The translations under genes were made by a program, and so were the position numbers. Positions 25,521-38,400 of a stretch of 64,000 nucleotides of DNA are shown piece by piece. Source of the DNA: Metopolophium dirhodum (taxonomy: Eukaryota > Arthropoda > Insecta > Hemiptera > Aphididae); the NCBI RefSeq assembly GCF_019925205.1, contig NC_083568.1, forward strand, positions 2,718,237 to 2,782,236, given 5' to 3'. Numbering within the stretch: the first letter of the stretch is position 1; each line of letters starts with the position of its first letter. A model generated the notes under the pieces. It was not told where the DNA came from. It saw nothing but the letters and a program-made list of their open reading frames with translations, and made no database searches.

Positions 25521-26130
25521 TTCAATACATTATTCAACGTTCGCTCGACTATTAGCACTGTCTACGCAGGCGCGTCGCTTATGCAATACAATTCACAGCC
25601 TTGCTTCGCTTAATGTTTTACACCCCGTGAATATTTTCAAATCATTTCATAACAACATCTTAAAAAAAACCCCCAGTTTTTTCGTTTACCCTCCGGTCTC
25701 CAAGGAACGATGCCAATATTGTCTAATCGGGTTATCAAGTTCAAAAGGGGACTCCTGCTACTACTTGCACTGTGCTAATTAGCCCTCCGGGTATTAATTG
25801 GAGTAAATACCGTTTGGAGAAAACAATCGACGCGAATGAAAGAATACTGTGAAAAAAAAATGTCTCGGAGAATAGTCCATTGTTTTTTATTATTTTTTCG
25901 GGACCCTTTCCCCTTCCGCCGGGCGAGTAAGAAAAAACATTCATTACAAAAGACTCATCAAAATTAGAGGTTAATGAGTGGGATGAGCTTTTGTTTTATA
26001 CTTGTAGTAAAATATATACGTTGAAAAAGGAAAAAGAACGTATTTTTTCCCTTAAATTAAAAGCAAGAGGGGACTTTAATCTTTCGGTTGTAAAACGTTA
26101 ATTGGAACTTCTTAATAGTCACTGGTGAAC
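25520..26130. promoter_or_regulatory. GC-richer island, candidate conserved non-coding element
   Basis: About 500 bp of balanced composition with a sharp boundary on both sides. The plus ORF 25477-25782 (101 codons) covers part of it but has an AT-rich non-conserved-looking start and no motif. The text CTAATTAGCCC and GGTATTAATTGG near 25775-25800 contains homeodomain-type TAAT cores. Function unknown. Confidence 0.3.
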
Positions 26131-27275
26131 CCATTTTGATGGGTCGGTAAAAACGAACGTTATAGATATATTATTAGCATACCATAATAAATGTTTTTTA
26201 TTTAAATTTTTTATACTACGTACTGTACTGTACCGTAATTTAATTTTTAGTAATAAACCTAATAATTAAAAAATAAGTGAATATGCATTTATGTATGAAC
26301 AGAAAAACAATAAAAATTAAAAATAAATTGTCAAAAAGTATTTAAAACTATTCTTAATTATATAATATTATATTCAACACTGTGTATTTTAAGCACCCTT
26401 CAGCGTTCTTTTATCGTCATCACAATATCCACCTTAACTCTAAGTTATAAAAAAAATATATTTTTGTAATGTAAAAAAATGGGTGTATGCATAGGGTGAA
26501 GTCGTTTATAATTACAAATGTGTTGATATATTATAAATTATTTCTGTAATAGTTTATGCTGATGGTTCTAAAATAAAAAAAAAAAAAAAAAATTAATTAT
26601 AATGTATATAATTATTGTACCTATATAGGTTATTTACGTCATAAAATATTATATTTAATTTATTATGTTAGGTATTTATTATTAATAAATAATAATCAAA
26701 TACGCAATTTTTTTATATCAATTTGATATTTCGAAATATTGGTAAAGTATTTTATTTCACACTTCATAATTGTATTATGCAAATTTATATTTATGTGAAT
26801 ATAAAATTTATGATATTAGTTTTATATTTGACAATGCGCTATAAATAAAAAGCCAAGTGACGAACGTCGATAAAACGCAATTAAGTACCATTATGATTTG
26901 TGAATTATGATACCCATTTATGTAATAACTATTATAACTTACAAATTCAAATATATTTTCGGGTTATTACATATTGTTATAGAGTTAATTGGGAATGTAA
27001 ACGGTATTTTACGTAGAGTCGAAAATTCAATATCTCTCTGACCGTCATAACTCATACTTATTTAGAGTGACCTTCATTTCACGTATGACATAATATATTA
27101 ATAAAATATGCAAGTCTCGTGCATAATATATATATATATATATAATAGCATAAAGTATTTTTTGAACTGATGTCCAACGAAGGGTCATAAAACAGCTAAC
27201 GCAAGTATATATTATTATATAGGTACCTTTGTTTTTCTATTAATAAAAGAATATTGTTCCGTTTTACTTTTAGGT
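26131..27275. other. AT-rich non-coding stretch with poly-A run
   Basis: A 19-bp poly-A run near 26574-26592 may be the tail of an old retroelement, but no body or target-site duplication could be matched. A (TA)n tract lies at about 27128-27144. Otherwise this is AT filler. Confidence 0.45.
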
Positions 27276-27279
27276 ACCG

Positions 27280-28080
27280 TCCCGCAACGAACGAACGAAC
27301 GGCCGGCCGGCATATCATTAATTATTTGCGAATAAAATTCTATCGGGAGATGGGGTCAGGACGAGACCATAATAAAGTGGGAATGTTTACCGTGCAGCCA
27401 GTTGTATAGTGTACGCGTAAATATAGGGCCCTCGACCGGCAGCAGTGACGTCGGGGAAAAAAAAAAGTATCTCTCATCGCTTTGACCGTTCTCGGCTATA
27501 AAGGGAACAACAATAGGACCGTCCGCGTGTTTGTCCGCAAACGTCAGCGGGCTTTTAAGGTCCACTTTTATATTTTATACTCCACTACCGACGACACCGC
27601 TCTATATACATATTATATACGTCACGGATTCAATTCTATAGTGTACCACCTGCGGTGACTTGTCCGTGAAATAAAAATAAGAAAAAAAAAAAAGAGGAAA
27701 AAAAATCTCTTATATGGAAAACATCACCGCGAGTTCGGACGACGACGACGACGACGACAGATCGGTAATTTCGTTGAGTGCCCGAATTTCCATTTTCCCC
27801 GCGAAAACATTAACGGACGGGCTACTTCACTGCTGTGAATGCGGGTTTTTCAAGTGCAACCAATTTCTCCGGAGTTTCCCCCATTTTTTTTTTCATCCCG
27901 GAAACGCGTCGAGTTTGACATTTACTGGTTATTGACGAGTTCTGCACAGCGGGAAATCCAGAAAACGGCAACAGGAAAAGTCACTCGTCTTATTTTCATA
28001 ATAATCCGATTTTTATATTGCATATTTTGTGATGTAATGCACCATTTTAGGGTGCTTTGGTTCTTCACTTAAATTTGATC
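27280..28080. promoter_or_regulatory. GC-richer island cluster
   Basis: Blocks at about 27280-27320, 27350-27560, 27640-27660 and 27720-27960 have CpG-rich text, including GTGACGTCGG, a near match to the CRE half-sites. Short ORFs on both strands (69-77 codons) overlap each other and show no domain. Read as candidate regulatory DNA. Confidence 0.3.
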
Positions 28081-29740
28081 AGGAACACAGAAATGGAAAA
28101 CGAATCTTGCGATTCGCAAACAGTAATGTCATATATTATATTATAGGCGTAATACCTAAACTAAAAACAAGTTTATCCATTTATTCATGTCGGAAAATTT
28201 TAAATTTTAAAATATTTAGTTTGAAAAACACGCGTTGAATATAATATTGTTATACCCGACTGTATAAACTATATTTTGTTTGATTGGTCAAAAGTATAAA
28301 ACTATTATTGCAAATTTAACCGACATTTAAATATAAATATAGATAGGTATAGGTATAGTTATTAAATATTGTGTATTGTGTGTTAGAACAGATTGATTTA
28401 TTTTAATCAGGTATTATTTATTTTATATACTATTAAATACGTAATAATATATTCATACGATACAATCATTATTGCGTAATCTATATAATTATTCTATAGT
28501 TACTGAACATACGATATAGGCCATTTACTATGGCTTATTAAGATTAATTGGGGTTTTTGAAAGGATGAATAAATCATCCTGACTCGTAGTACGTACCAAC
28601 AGACAACTAAATAAAGACAACAAAGAAAACACTCTCGATGCCTAAACAAACAGATTTAGACACGATATATTTGAAGTGGTTAATATATTTCTTGTAAGTA
28701 AACACAATTTTTCAATCGATATTTCATAGAACATGTGAAATTCAGACTTGGTAATAATAATTTCAAATTCAAAATTTGAGTTTATAATTTTATATTTAGT
28801 TATATCTGTTATACGCAAAACTTCTATAATTGAACATTGAAAGCTAAACAAATAAGTGAAACTCTAGATGTGCAGAATCTATTTTAATTATTTGTTTAGT
28901 AGAAGTCGTTTATAATGGCACGTCCTGTTGTATAATGACATACCGGGTTTAACGATCTAAAATTAAAGGTCCCAGAAAAACTCCTAGGCGTGCTAATTTT
29001 ATTTATTTCTTTTATTTTTGGAAAATGTAGATCAATATTTTATTATAATATTATCTACGGTTTATGATATTGATAATAGTTTTCAATATTTGGCATAATA
29101 TTAAACAATCAGTATTTTATGTTTTTATTTTAAAAACAAACTTTGAAAAAGTTTAAACAGGAATACATGATTTCTTTCAAACATATTACAAACCAAAATA
29201 ACATTTTTTTTTTTGTATTACCTCTGTAATAAATTAATATTAATACTAATGAAAATACGCTTTACTTTCGAATAACGTACATTACTAGAGTAAACATTTT
29301 GTGTATAAAATATAACAGAATGCATGTGGTTTTCTAGTAGGTAACTAACTTTTTTTTTCTAATGTTTGATGTGGCGACCAAACATATTATTATACTATTA
29401 AGCTGAATAATTGTACTAAATAGATATATTTTTTGTCATGATAGTCGATAGGTAACTTACAGTAACCAAATTAAACAAAAGTATTGTTTTATTTTCATAA
29501 AAAAAAAAATGATACGTTTGTAATAATTCAGAAATATTTTGTCGACAAACAGAAATATGAATTTTCAATCACCCTTTACATAATATGCCCTCTTTAAACA
29601 TAAAAAAAAAAAAAAACAGTTTTCCGTCATTTTACCTATAAGTGCTATAAGGATATTGTTTGTCACCATCAACGGTGTGAATTTTTTTTCAAACCGTCAA
29701 TCCTCGCGAGAACAAAACATTGAATATATATAATATAAGA
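28080..29740. other. AT-rich non-coding stretch
   Basis: AT-rich with short poly-A and poly-T runs. No exon or mobile element was recognised. Confidence 0.55.
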
Positions 29741-30145
29741 CAGGCCCTCCAATGATACGGCTTGCCACACAGCGTGAAGAATCACAGTCGTCATTTGTGA
29801 GTTAATGAAAGGGTTTTTTTCCACGGCAGTTCAAACGCCACAATATTGAAAATACGCGAAACCACATTCGAAAAAAAAAAACGATTAGAAAATATCTGTA
29901 AGCATTTTAACAGGAAACGCAGCAATAACAACAAATGTTTTTTTCGCAGTTGTCTGCGTCGAACCGGAAATAATAGGGAGAGTGAAAAATCACAACCTTT
30001 TCAAATGTACAGTCGATGTACGTTTGTTTTGCGAGGACCTATACGCGGACGCATTACATTTTATTATTATTGTTATTGGTTTTTTTTTTGTCCTATTGGG
30101 GGCTATATTCAATGCGTTAGAGGTTCACTGACATCGGGGCAACAC
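29740..30145. promoter_or_regulatory. Small GC-richer island
   Basis: Moderate composition and CGCGAAACC / GTCTGCGTCG words. The plus ORF 29846-30148 (100 codons) begins in a poly-A-encoded lysine tract and has no recognised domain, so I do not call it a gene. Confidence 0.25.
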
Positions 30146-32640
30146 TAATAGCGATCAGGTGTCACTGGATGATGTGTGACTAGTACAACTGCCTCAACTC
30201 TTTTTTTTATCCAACCAATAAATAATTGACTTCCGCATATTTGCACCCATTGATTGTATTAAAGTTATTATTGTTGTACAACACTTGGGCAATATTATTT
30301 GCCCGACCGCAAGTCGATTAGAAATTATCCGTTGACAACATCTGGCGCCTTGGGCTCGGGACACGCAAAGGGAATAACATAATATTATATAGTAGGTAAA
30401 GGGTTGAATACAACAACAATAGTTTAATACTGATATTGTACATTAAATTTATTATATATTTTTTTAAGTTTACGGGCCCACAAAAAGGCAAATATAAACA
30501 TATATATATATATAAAATGCATAATATATAAATATTCAATGATATGTATAGTATGACGTAGGTATGCATGTTACAATTTATTACCATATTTTATCAATTA
30601 TCATGATATATTATTCATATTCCATATTGTACTATCGAGCAGAGCAAATAATATAGATCCGATATAATTATTATATTATATTTAGTATTAAAAACAGTTA
30701 AAGATTATGTCAATACATTTTATAAATATTCTTTTTTGAAAACGTATAATGTATTTTGATTTAACAAAATCATAAATACATTATCGAATGAAATGATAAA
30801 AAAAAAAATGTATATTTTAATTTAGTTTAAACAATTTAAGTAGATGTTTTAATGGTCTAGCCATACTGTGGACTTACGTGCCAATACGTTTATTTTACTT
30901 TTTAAGTACCTATATATATACATAATACTATGTATTTTGGTTTTCATTGTAATGTTACATCATCAAATCAATTCTTGGTACTTATTATTATTTTTAAATA
31001 AATTAGTGGTAAGTAGTAACCAATATATATTTTATATTAATTTATCCTAATTAGTATTTATTATCTATATAAATAAATTTGTATATATTATATGAATCTA
31101 GTAAGTTTGTTTTAATTAAGTTAATCAATTATTTAATTATATTATAGTTGAATTTTGTATCTAACTTATTATCTATGGAACTCTCACCTCTAGGGCTCTA
31201 GCACAGCCATTGGCTTTTGAGGTGATCAATCAATTGTTAAGCTTAAACTTATGCTAATTTTATTATATTGTAATGTTTATTTTATGGAATAATAAGCTTA
31301 TTATTATAATTATAATTATTATTATTATTATTAATATATCATTATCTTATTGATTTATAAAAATGTAATTATTTAAATTAGTTCTGTAATTCACATGTAG
31401 GTATATGTATATATTACTAAAAAAAAATATGTTTTTCATTAATAAATTGTGGACTCTTTTATCAAGATAATACTGTACTATACTAAAGAGATGACTAAAT
31501 TTTATAAAATTTTAGTATGGCGAAATAATTAAGAAATAATTTGAACCAATTTTATTTTCATATCATAAAAAATATTGTGAATTGTTTTTATATGTTTAAT
31601 ACCGTATAAATGTATTCATTATGAACTATTTAAGCAATACAAATAAACATGAGTTAATCTAATGGAATAACAACAGGACCCTTTTGTAATTGAAATTGGC
31701 TCGGTTGGGGTCCTATTCAATCATTATACGAGAAAAATTTCAAATAAATTATCATCATTGTCCATTACTAACAATAGTTTTACTAATTTTTATTCCCTTT
31801 ACTATGAAATTATTTTGTTTTATCATACCTCAATGTCCAAATTTCGATATTTCATAATATTTTTTTCTTTAATCTTTAATCTTTCATCCTACATTTATGC
31901 GAAGAAATGACTTGGCAGGCTATCACCATTATAATATTATTTATGTCTTTTACCACACGTTTTATTATTTGTTGTTTTACTGTCACAAACATTGAATGCT
32001 TTTTGTCATCAAAAATCTTCAAGTCTCTTTTTTAGTGTGGTATATTATATATTATATTGTTAGAGAAATAAAGTTACACTCTTACTGTAAAACGTAAACC
32101 ATTATTGCGAGGTTGACATCCTCGTAAAAAATTGCATGAATAAATGTGCCGAATACATCCACAATGCTTGTGAATTAAATTTAAACTATTATTATTTTTT
32201 TAATCATTAATAAATTTCGTTTTAAAAATAAAGACAATTGCACTTATACACATTTACACACGCGTGTTGTTATGTATTCAATCTTTTTGCAGAAGGTTTC
32301 ATAAATCCTGGAAAAAAATCGTGTTTCATTTGTTCTGCAGATTACAAATATTAATTAATAATAGTACCTAAATATTAGGTAATAGGTACTATTTAATACT
32401 TAAAATATATTCCATATCGATAAACTATGCTATGGGACGCATAATAAATAATAGGTAATTACACAAATATTATTTAATACTAACAATGTTGTATAATAAT
32501 AGTTTTTAAATTTATAGATAAAGATAAGAGATAATGGTAGAATAGTTATCTTGATGAAGTCAAAAGAAAATTAACAATTTAATTATCAATATAAATATAA
32601 AAAAAACAGCATTTATTATCCAGATAAAAATAATATAATT
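30146..32640. other. AT-rich non-coding stretch
   Basis: AT-rich filler with two short GC-richer words near 30340 and 31190. At 31184-31226 TCACCTC and GAGGTGA form a 7-bp-arm inverted repeat too short to call a hairpin RNA. No gene is supported. Confidence 0.5.
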
Positions 32641-32652
32641 TTTGAATTGGTA

Positions 32653-32789
32653 CAGTGGAACCTCGATAAGTCGAAATTCAAGGGAAATGAAATCTTTTCG
32701 ACTTACCAAGGTTAGGTTAGGTTACATTAGGCTGGGGGCCGGCATTTATTTTGACTTACTAAGGTTTTCGACTTATCGAGGTTCCACTG
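32653..32789. mobile_element. Pogo/Tigger-like MITE, 137 bp
   Basis: Perfect 24-bp terminal inverted repeats start CAGTGGAACCTCGATAAG on the left and end CTTATCGAGGTTCCACTG on the right, flanked by TA on each side (32651-32652 and 32790-32791). The CAGTGGAACCTCGA terminus and TA target site fit the pogo/Tigger branch of Tc1-mariner. The 137-bp length leaves no room for a transposase. The interior includes AGGTTAGGTTAGGTTA, resembling the insect telomere unit TTAGG but far too short to be telomeric. Confidence 0.93.
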
Positions 32790-33039
32790 TATGTCTATCA
32801 AAAAACCAAGTGCTCAAAGTGTACCTCTCAGACTGTAACACATCTAAATTTAAAAACATTTGTGTTATTTATTATGTAACTTTAAAAGAATACTCGTAAT
32901 ATAATATTAGTACCTACCTATTATTACACGTAACTCATAATCTGTTATTATACAAGAACGAATATTACTCGTGGTTTGATAATATTATATCATTACATCG
33001 CATATTATATATTATAATATAATATTACGTGGGCCTTTA

Positions 33040-33198
33040 ATCGGTCGTCTACCAAACCGTCGACCATCGTATAGACGTCCACACGACCGTGGGAATGAAA
33101 TTTGCACGCCCAAAACAGAATGGCCATCGGCTGTGGTTGTCCGTGTCAAAAGTCCGCGTGCGTGAAATCAGTTTGACGGGACAAACAAATGGCCAACG
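33040..33198. other. GC-richer lead-in to the 33-kb duplication
   Basis: About 150 bp of CpG-rich text (GTCGTCTACC, CCGTCGACC, CACACGACCG). A plus ORF runs from 33089 to 33292 (67 codons) across the duplication boundary, with no recognisable domain. It may be an island or the unique flank of the duplicated unit. Confidence 0.3.
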
Positions 33199-34311
33199 TG
33201 AAATCAATAGGCGATTACTTCACGCCTTGCACTACCGGCAAAACGCAGTACACACGACGATTCCTCGGGGCAAGTTATGCACGTGTGCTTGACAGAACTC
33301 ATCTCCTCGTCGCGGTCGTACGTGCAATAACCAAGTTTTAGTTGTTTGTATGGTAATATTATATATTATTGCTGTGTAACAAACATTTTGATTTTTTATA
33401 ATGTGTAGACTGCTGCAGAGCTACTGCAGTTTATTGTTCCGGCAACCAAACTCCCGTCCGTTCTGGGGTTCAATCTGCAGCTTAATGGCGGTTTACAATA
33501 ATTATTATTTATTATTATACGCAAGCATATTCGACGGAAATCGAGTAAAGTCTACAATTGTCATACAACAATATATTATTTGTTTTCACAATTTATTTAA
33601 ATAATATAATATCTCTGCAAATTGTGTTACTTTTATACCAATCTGCAGATAATAAACAGAACATATACAGTGATTAAAGAATATAAAGATTATTATTTTC
33701 TTTGGAACGTTATTTCAGTTATATACCCTGATAAAATCATAAATATTGTTTGTGCATATTATTTCGAATTGATATAGTGGTGAAATCAATAGGCGATTAC
33801 TTCACGCCTTGCACTACCGGCAAAACGCAGTACACACGATGGTTCATCGGCGCAATAGTTATGCACGTGTGCTTGACAGAAGTCATCTCCTCTTCGTATC
33901 TGCAATAACCAAGTTTTAGTTGTTTGTATGGTAATATTATTATATTACTGTGTTACAAACATTTTGTTTTTTATAATGTGCAGACTGCTGCAGAGCTACT
34001 ATTGTTGCGGTGACCAAACTCCCATCCATTGGGTTTAATCTGCAGTTTAATGGTGATTTAAAAATTTATAAACCGGGTAAGGTCTACAATTATTACCATA
34101 CAACAATATTATTTGTTTTCACAATTTATTTATGTACATATAATATCTCTGCAAATTGTTTTACTTTTATACCACTCTGCAGATAATAAACAGAATATAT
34201 ACAGTAACTAAAGAATATAAAGATTATTTTCTTTGGAACGTTATTCCAACTATATACCCTGCTAAAATCATAAATATTGTTTGTGCCTATTACTTTGAAT
34301 TGATATAGTGG
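33199..34311. repeat. Tandem duplication, unit 582 and 531 bp
   Basis: Copy 1 is 33199-33780 and copy 2 is 33781-34311, directly abutting. Copy 2 opens with the same TGAAATCAATAGGCGATTAC as copy 1, and both end at TTGATATAGTGG. Shared long blocks include CTTCACGCCTTGCACTACCG, TGCACGTGTGCTTGACAGA, AATAACCAAGTTTTAGTTG, GACTGCTGCAGAGCTACT and CTTTGGAACGTTATT. Copy 2 has lost about 50 bp in several small deletions and differs at scattered bases, so it is a moderately recent segmental duplication. No coding frame is preserved between copies: the plus ORF at 33401-33604 in copy 1 is broken in copy 2, which argues against it being protein-coding. Confidence 0.93.
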
Positions 34312-34319
34312 GCGTTGGC

Positions 34320-35110
34320 AACGGAGCCATTGTTGAGTGTGATTAGTGATACAAACTGAAACTTTCTTTTATCATTAATAAACGAATGGTGTAATACTGC
34401 ACTTATCAACTGTTCAGGTCCCGCCCGAGGCCTTGTCCTTCAATTACCAGGCTATTGTGTGGCATCCCTTTCGGTAAGCTGGAAATACAATACGGGTACG
34501 AAGACGTCGAGTGCTGCTTTCTGAGGGATTTCGTGTCTTTATTTTCACTTTTGCCTACCCCCAAACCTGCTCCAAGCTCGTTTCCCTATCCATACTTCCC
34601 ATCCCCCTTTCCTAATTTTTTCTCGGAAATAATATATCGACAAATATAAATCAGATATTTGTGCTCTCTCTCTCTCTCTCTCTATAACCATTTTTATTTT
34701 TTTATTGCGATGTCGACAACGGAATTATTAAATCCAAAAGAGGAAAAAAAAGTTCCCTCGTCGGACAAAAGAAAGCAAAATGCTCGGGGGAAAAGGTCTC
34801 TTCGATAGGGTTGACGTCTTGCGGTGCGTGTGGGGAGTGAAACAAACACGAGACCACGTACTAGCTACCGTCGAAATGATAATAAATATAAGTGATTTCA
34901 ATGAGACGAATTTCACAAAAGATGAAAAACTGCTTTGCCTTGTATTCTCAGTTCGTCGCACGGCAAGTAATGTAAAATTCCCTTTCTTTTTTTGCATCTT
35001 AGTATACGAAATCACAGGGCGAAAAATTAGTGTCGCTTTGTCACGGGAAAAGATGAAAGACAACTTCTATAGGAAAATGAAATTGAAAATATATCTAACA
35101 GGTGAACCGT
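34320..35110. promoter_or_regulatory. GC-richer island cluster
   Basis: Balanced blocks at about 34410-34620 and 34750-35060, separated by a TC microsatellite. ORFs of 111 (minus, 34728-35063) and 112 codons (plus, 34780-35118) overlap antisense to each other. The minus one is Ser/Phe-rich and the plus one contains FLRRTASN-like text, and neither shows a domain. At most one could be real and I call neither. Confidence 0.3.
34664..34683. repeat. (TC)n microsatellite
   Basis: About ten TC units between two GC-richer blocks. Confidence 0.95.
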
Positions 35111-37980
35111 CATGTTGATATTTACATTTGTAAATTTGATTTGGTAATCTCTGTAGTAAAACCAATAACGTCTACAGTAATTGAATAATGTCCTATTTAA
35201 AGTTTAATTTATTATATTGAAAAAAATATTTTTGGTTAGACATTCATTTATAAATTAAAAAAGGGTTTAGTCTTAATACTACTTCAAAATAAAAAAAAAA
35301 ACAATTAAATTAACAACTACCTACTAAACTGTGTACACTATTACACTATATACTTAAATATACATATTATAATATAGAACAATTAAAACAATATTAAAAT
35401 AGATTAAATAATGCTTAGGTATAAATCATATACCTTTATCATTATCTTGTACATAATAATATTGTATACGTTGTATGTTAAATAGGCTTACATAAATTCT
35501 TAAAACACTGAGTACTTAATAAACACCTGAGTTCGAATTATACGATAAGAATTTCGTTTGTAAAAAATATTTTCGGGAGGGAAGCGATAGGACATATTTT
35601 TGCTATGGATAATATTATGATCCCGACTCCTTAGCCGAATTACAATATAATTTAAGCCAATATTGATTCTCACGGTTCAGTGGTCGTTAATGGCCGATAT
35701 GAAAATTTGAACTTTATAACGTTTCAAACTGAATGTAACAAAATATAATTTATTATTTTTGTGCCATATCCCGTCGTAAAACTTGCATGCGCTACCGACG
35801 CCGCCGCCGCCATTGGATATTAAAATTTAGCCATATTCGCGAGTATTTTGAATGGTTACTGTTATCAAAGTAGATGTAGCCATAAAACACGAATAACGGG
35901 ATTCCTTTACGATATACACGGCTTCTATATAAATACGGATCCGAGGTATTGCATTTTTATTACGTTGTGTCATCTCTCGGAGGGTCGAAGAAAATTTGAA
36001 AGGAAGAAAAAGCGAACCATACACATATACACAAACTTGCTATCACATAATACTCCATTGTCAAGATGATTTAAGAAAGAAGTTCAAACGTGTTATAATA
36101 TAAAGCCGCATAAAGGAACATTTTACTTTAAATTTTATTACATCTGCTGCAGGAAGCAAATATTATTACAAATATAATTTCAAATTTTCATTTTCATTTT
36201 CATTCTTATACTTTATTACTTTTTTAATAACGTATAAGTTATCTTAATTAAGTTCCGAAATATGAAACGGGAACGTTAACAAAATTACACGATTAACACG
36301 GTTTACAATCTCGTAAACTGAATCAAAGTTTTACTTGAGCTAAGTACCTAACTATCGAAGCAACAGTATTAATACCTATCTCTACCTAATTACTAATAAG
36401 TAATATATAAATACGATGTATTATATTTACAAGCAGTCAAGTACTTACAAATATGGTATACTATTTGTCTATAACCATACGTCTATACCCGTTTAATTGC
36501 TATGCCATTTTTTCAAGTAATATTCTACGCCTATAACTTAAAGTCCTGTAGAAAAAATTAATTTTGTATTGCTTAATAATATTATAGTATGGCGTTTGTA
36601 TAAATGTTTAGTATTTTTTTTTAATAAAATAATTGTTATTCTTTTCAAACTTCTGTCTTAAACATTCTTTTATTTACGTCGCGCGTCGTGAGCAGGGCGT
36701 AAGAAACAAAGTTTTTAAATAATGAATCTTAGATTTTTATCAAAAGAACTGTCGTTAAATTAAAAATACCAACGTTAAATTTATAAAGAATGGACTTCGT
36801 GGCGATTTAATTTCATTATAATATAACACAAATATTATTTTACATTATTTTTCCATCTTAAGTTATTCAATGGGAATTCAAGTTATACACAATCTATGTA
36901 TTGTGCATTTGTCATGTCCTTGAGCAATGATCATTCAAACTTCACTCCCCCGACGTTTTGCAATACTCGCCCGGTGGGAATGCAATCGACGGTTTTTTTT
37001 TTGTTGAATCAAACTGTTCCCTTCCTTCTTCCACCCGTCATCAAGGGTGGAACTTACTGGTGGTAGGTCATCTATACACGTAAAAGTACCTCTTCCCCTA
37101 CGGACCAACAGCAAACGGTTAAACATCAGTGTTTTTAATACATTATAATTAAAAAATACGCGTACCATGCGTATCCATATTGTGATAATGCATTTTTGGT
37201 ACAAAAACATTATTAGTGCTTGAATTTGATTATTTTACTGGTAAATCGCTTCATATGCTAAGTAAGTAGGTATAAAACATGTTTCGCAAAAGTGTGATTA
37301 AAATACGAATTATTTTTAAAATGTTACTGTTTTTAGAGCATATTTTACAATTTTACTGTCATATTAGGTCTTTTTATAGCTGATTACATTATTTTGTAGC
37401 TTTTTAGCATTTTTGAAAAAATAAAAAAAAATACTGCAGTTTTGGTGCATACATTTTCAAGAACATATGTGTGATTTTTCAGTGCATGAGCCATAATATC
37501 CGAATTCTAAATGTATTTTATTTATATAACATTATTTTATGATGTATTTTTGTGAATTTTTATAACATATAAAATATAAATTTAAATTTTGGAGTAAATA
37601 ATAGTATTAATATTACAATATTAAACCTCAATAACTAGAATTGGTTATATTTTGATGGAATCGTGTAGGTATATGCACGTTATTTGTCGAATAAATACCG
37701 AATAATATGTTGGGAAAGGTCATATTATTTTGATTGCGAAATGCAATCAAACGGTTGAATGGGGATTCTAGTATGTCCTTGTATAATCGTTGGTTGTTAT
37801 ATTATTATAATAAGGACGGTTTTGTTTGTGTTCGCATAGAGAACGTGCATGGTAAATATTATATTATGCGCGAATAGGGGACACGTTAAAGAAAGAACAA
37901 AAAATTAGTAAAGTAAAAATAAAAAAAAAATGCTTTTACTATAATATATAGTCGCATAATATAATAATATATTATAATAA
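35111..37980. other. AT-rich non-coding with two small islands
   Basis: Mostly AT filler. Small GC-richer islands lie at about 35760-36070, with GTCGTAAAA at 35773-35781, and at 36930-37110. A segment near 37425-37495 (TTTTGGTGCATACATTTT, GAACATATGTGTG) matches, in inverse orientation and diverged, a segment near 51740-51800, so both are probably remnants of one repeat family. No gene is supported. Confidence 0.45.
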
Positions 37981-38400
37981 TATGACGTCACCGCGGTGGT
38001 TGCAGCTGCAGCAACCGAGAGAATATTGCACTCTGCGCTTGCATAATAATAATATCATCTGCATGTGCATCCGGCGGTGTCAACGAACTCTGACGGAAAA
38101 CACACACACACACACACACATACACACACACACACGATCGTATATACCGTCCTTTAATGTGCATAATATAATATATAGGCGGAGGAGATTGCACCGGCTC
38201 CCTTTTCTTCACGCCCGGCGGTGACACGACGCGCGAAAACGCGACGCGGCCACGAGGATTATAGTAATAATTGTGCGGCGGCAGCGAAAGGGTTATACCG
38301 TCGTCGTCCGCGGAGATCCCCGGACAAGACGATGGGGTGTGCACCCTCCCTCCCTGGTCTTTCACGCGGACACCACTGGCCCGGCACTTTCGAATACGTT
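37980..38400. promoter_or_regulatory. CpG-rich block with a perfect CRE palindrome
   Basis: TGACGTCA at 37983-37990 is a full palindromic cAMP-response/bZIP element, followed by CCGCGGTGG and the GCAGCTGC palindrome within a GGTTGC...GCAACC arm pair (about 38000-38017). The block continues CpG-rich to about 38390 around a CA microsatellite. It looks like a promoter or enhancer. Antisense overlapping ORFs (up to 125 codons) contain the Val/Cys translation of the CA tract and are rejected. Confidence 0.4.
38100..38135. repeat. (CA)n microsatellite
   Basis: About 17 CA units with a single TA interruption near 38121. Confidence 0.95.

Noticed and set aside
26574..26592. Poly-A run as the tail of a retrogene or SINE
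   Set aside because: No element body upstream and no matching target-site duplication found.
31184..31226. TCACCTC...GAGGTGA as a possible precursor hairpin
   Set aside because: Only seven bases pair; the rest of the arms do not.
32711..32727. Telomere-like TTAGG units
   Set aside because: Only two to three units inside a MITE interior; not a telomeric array.
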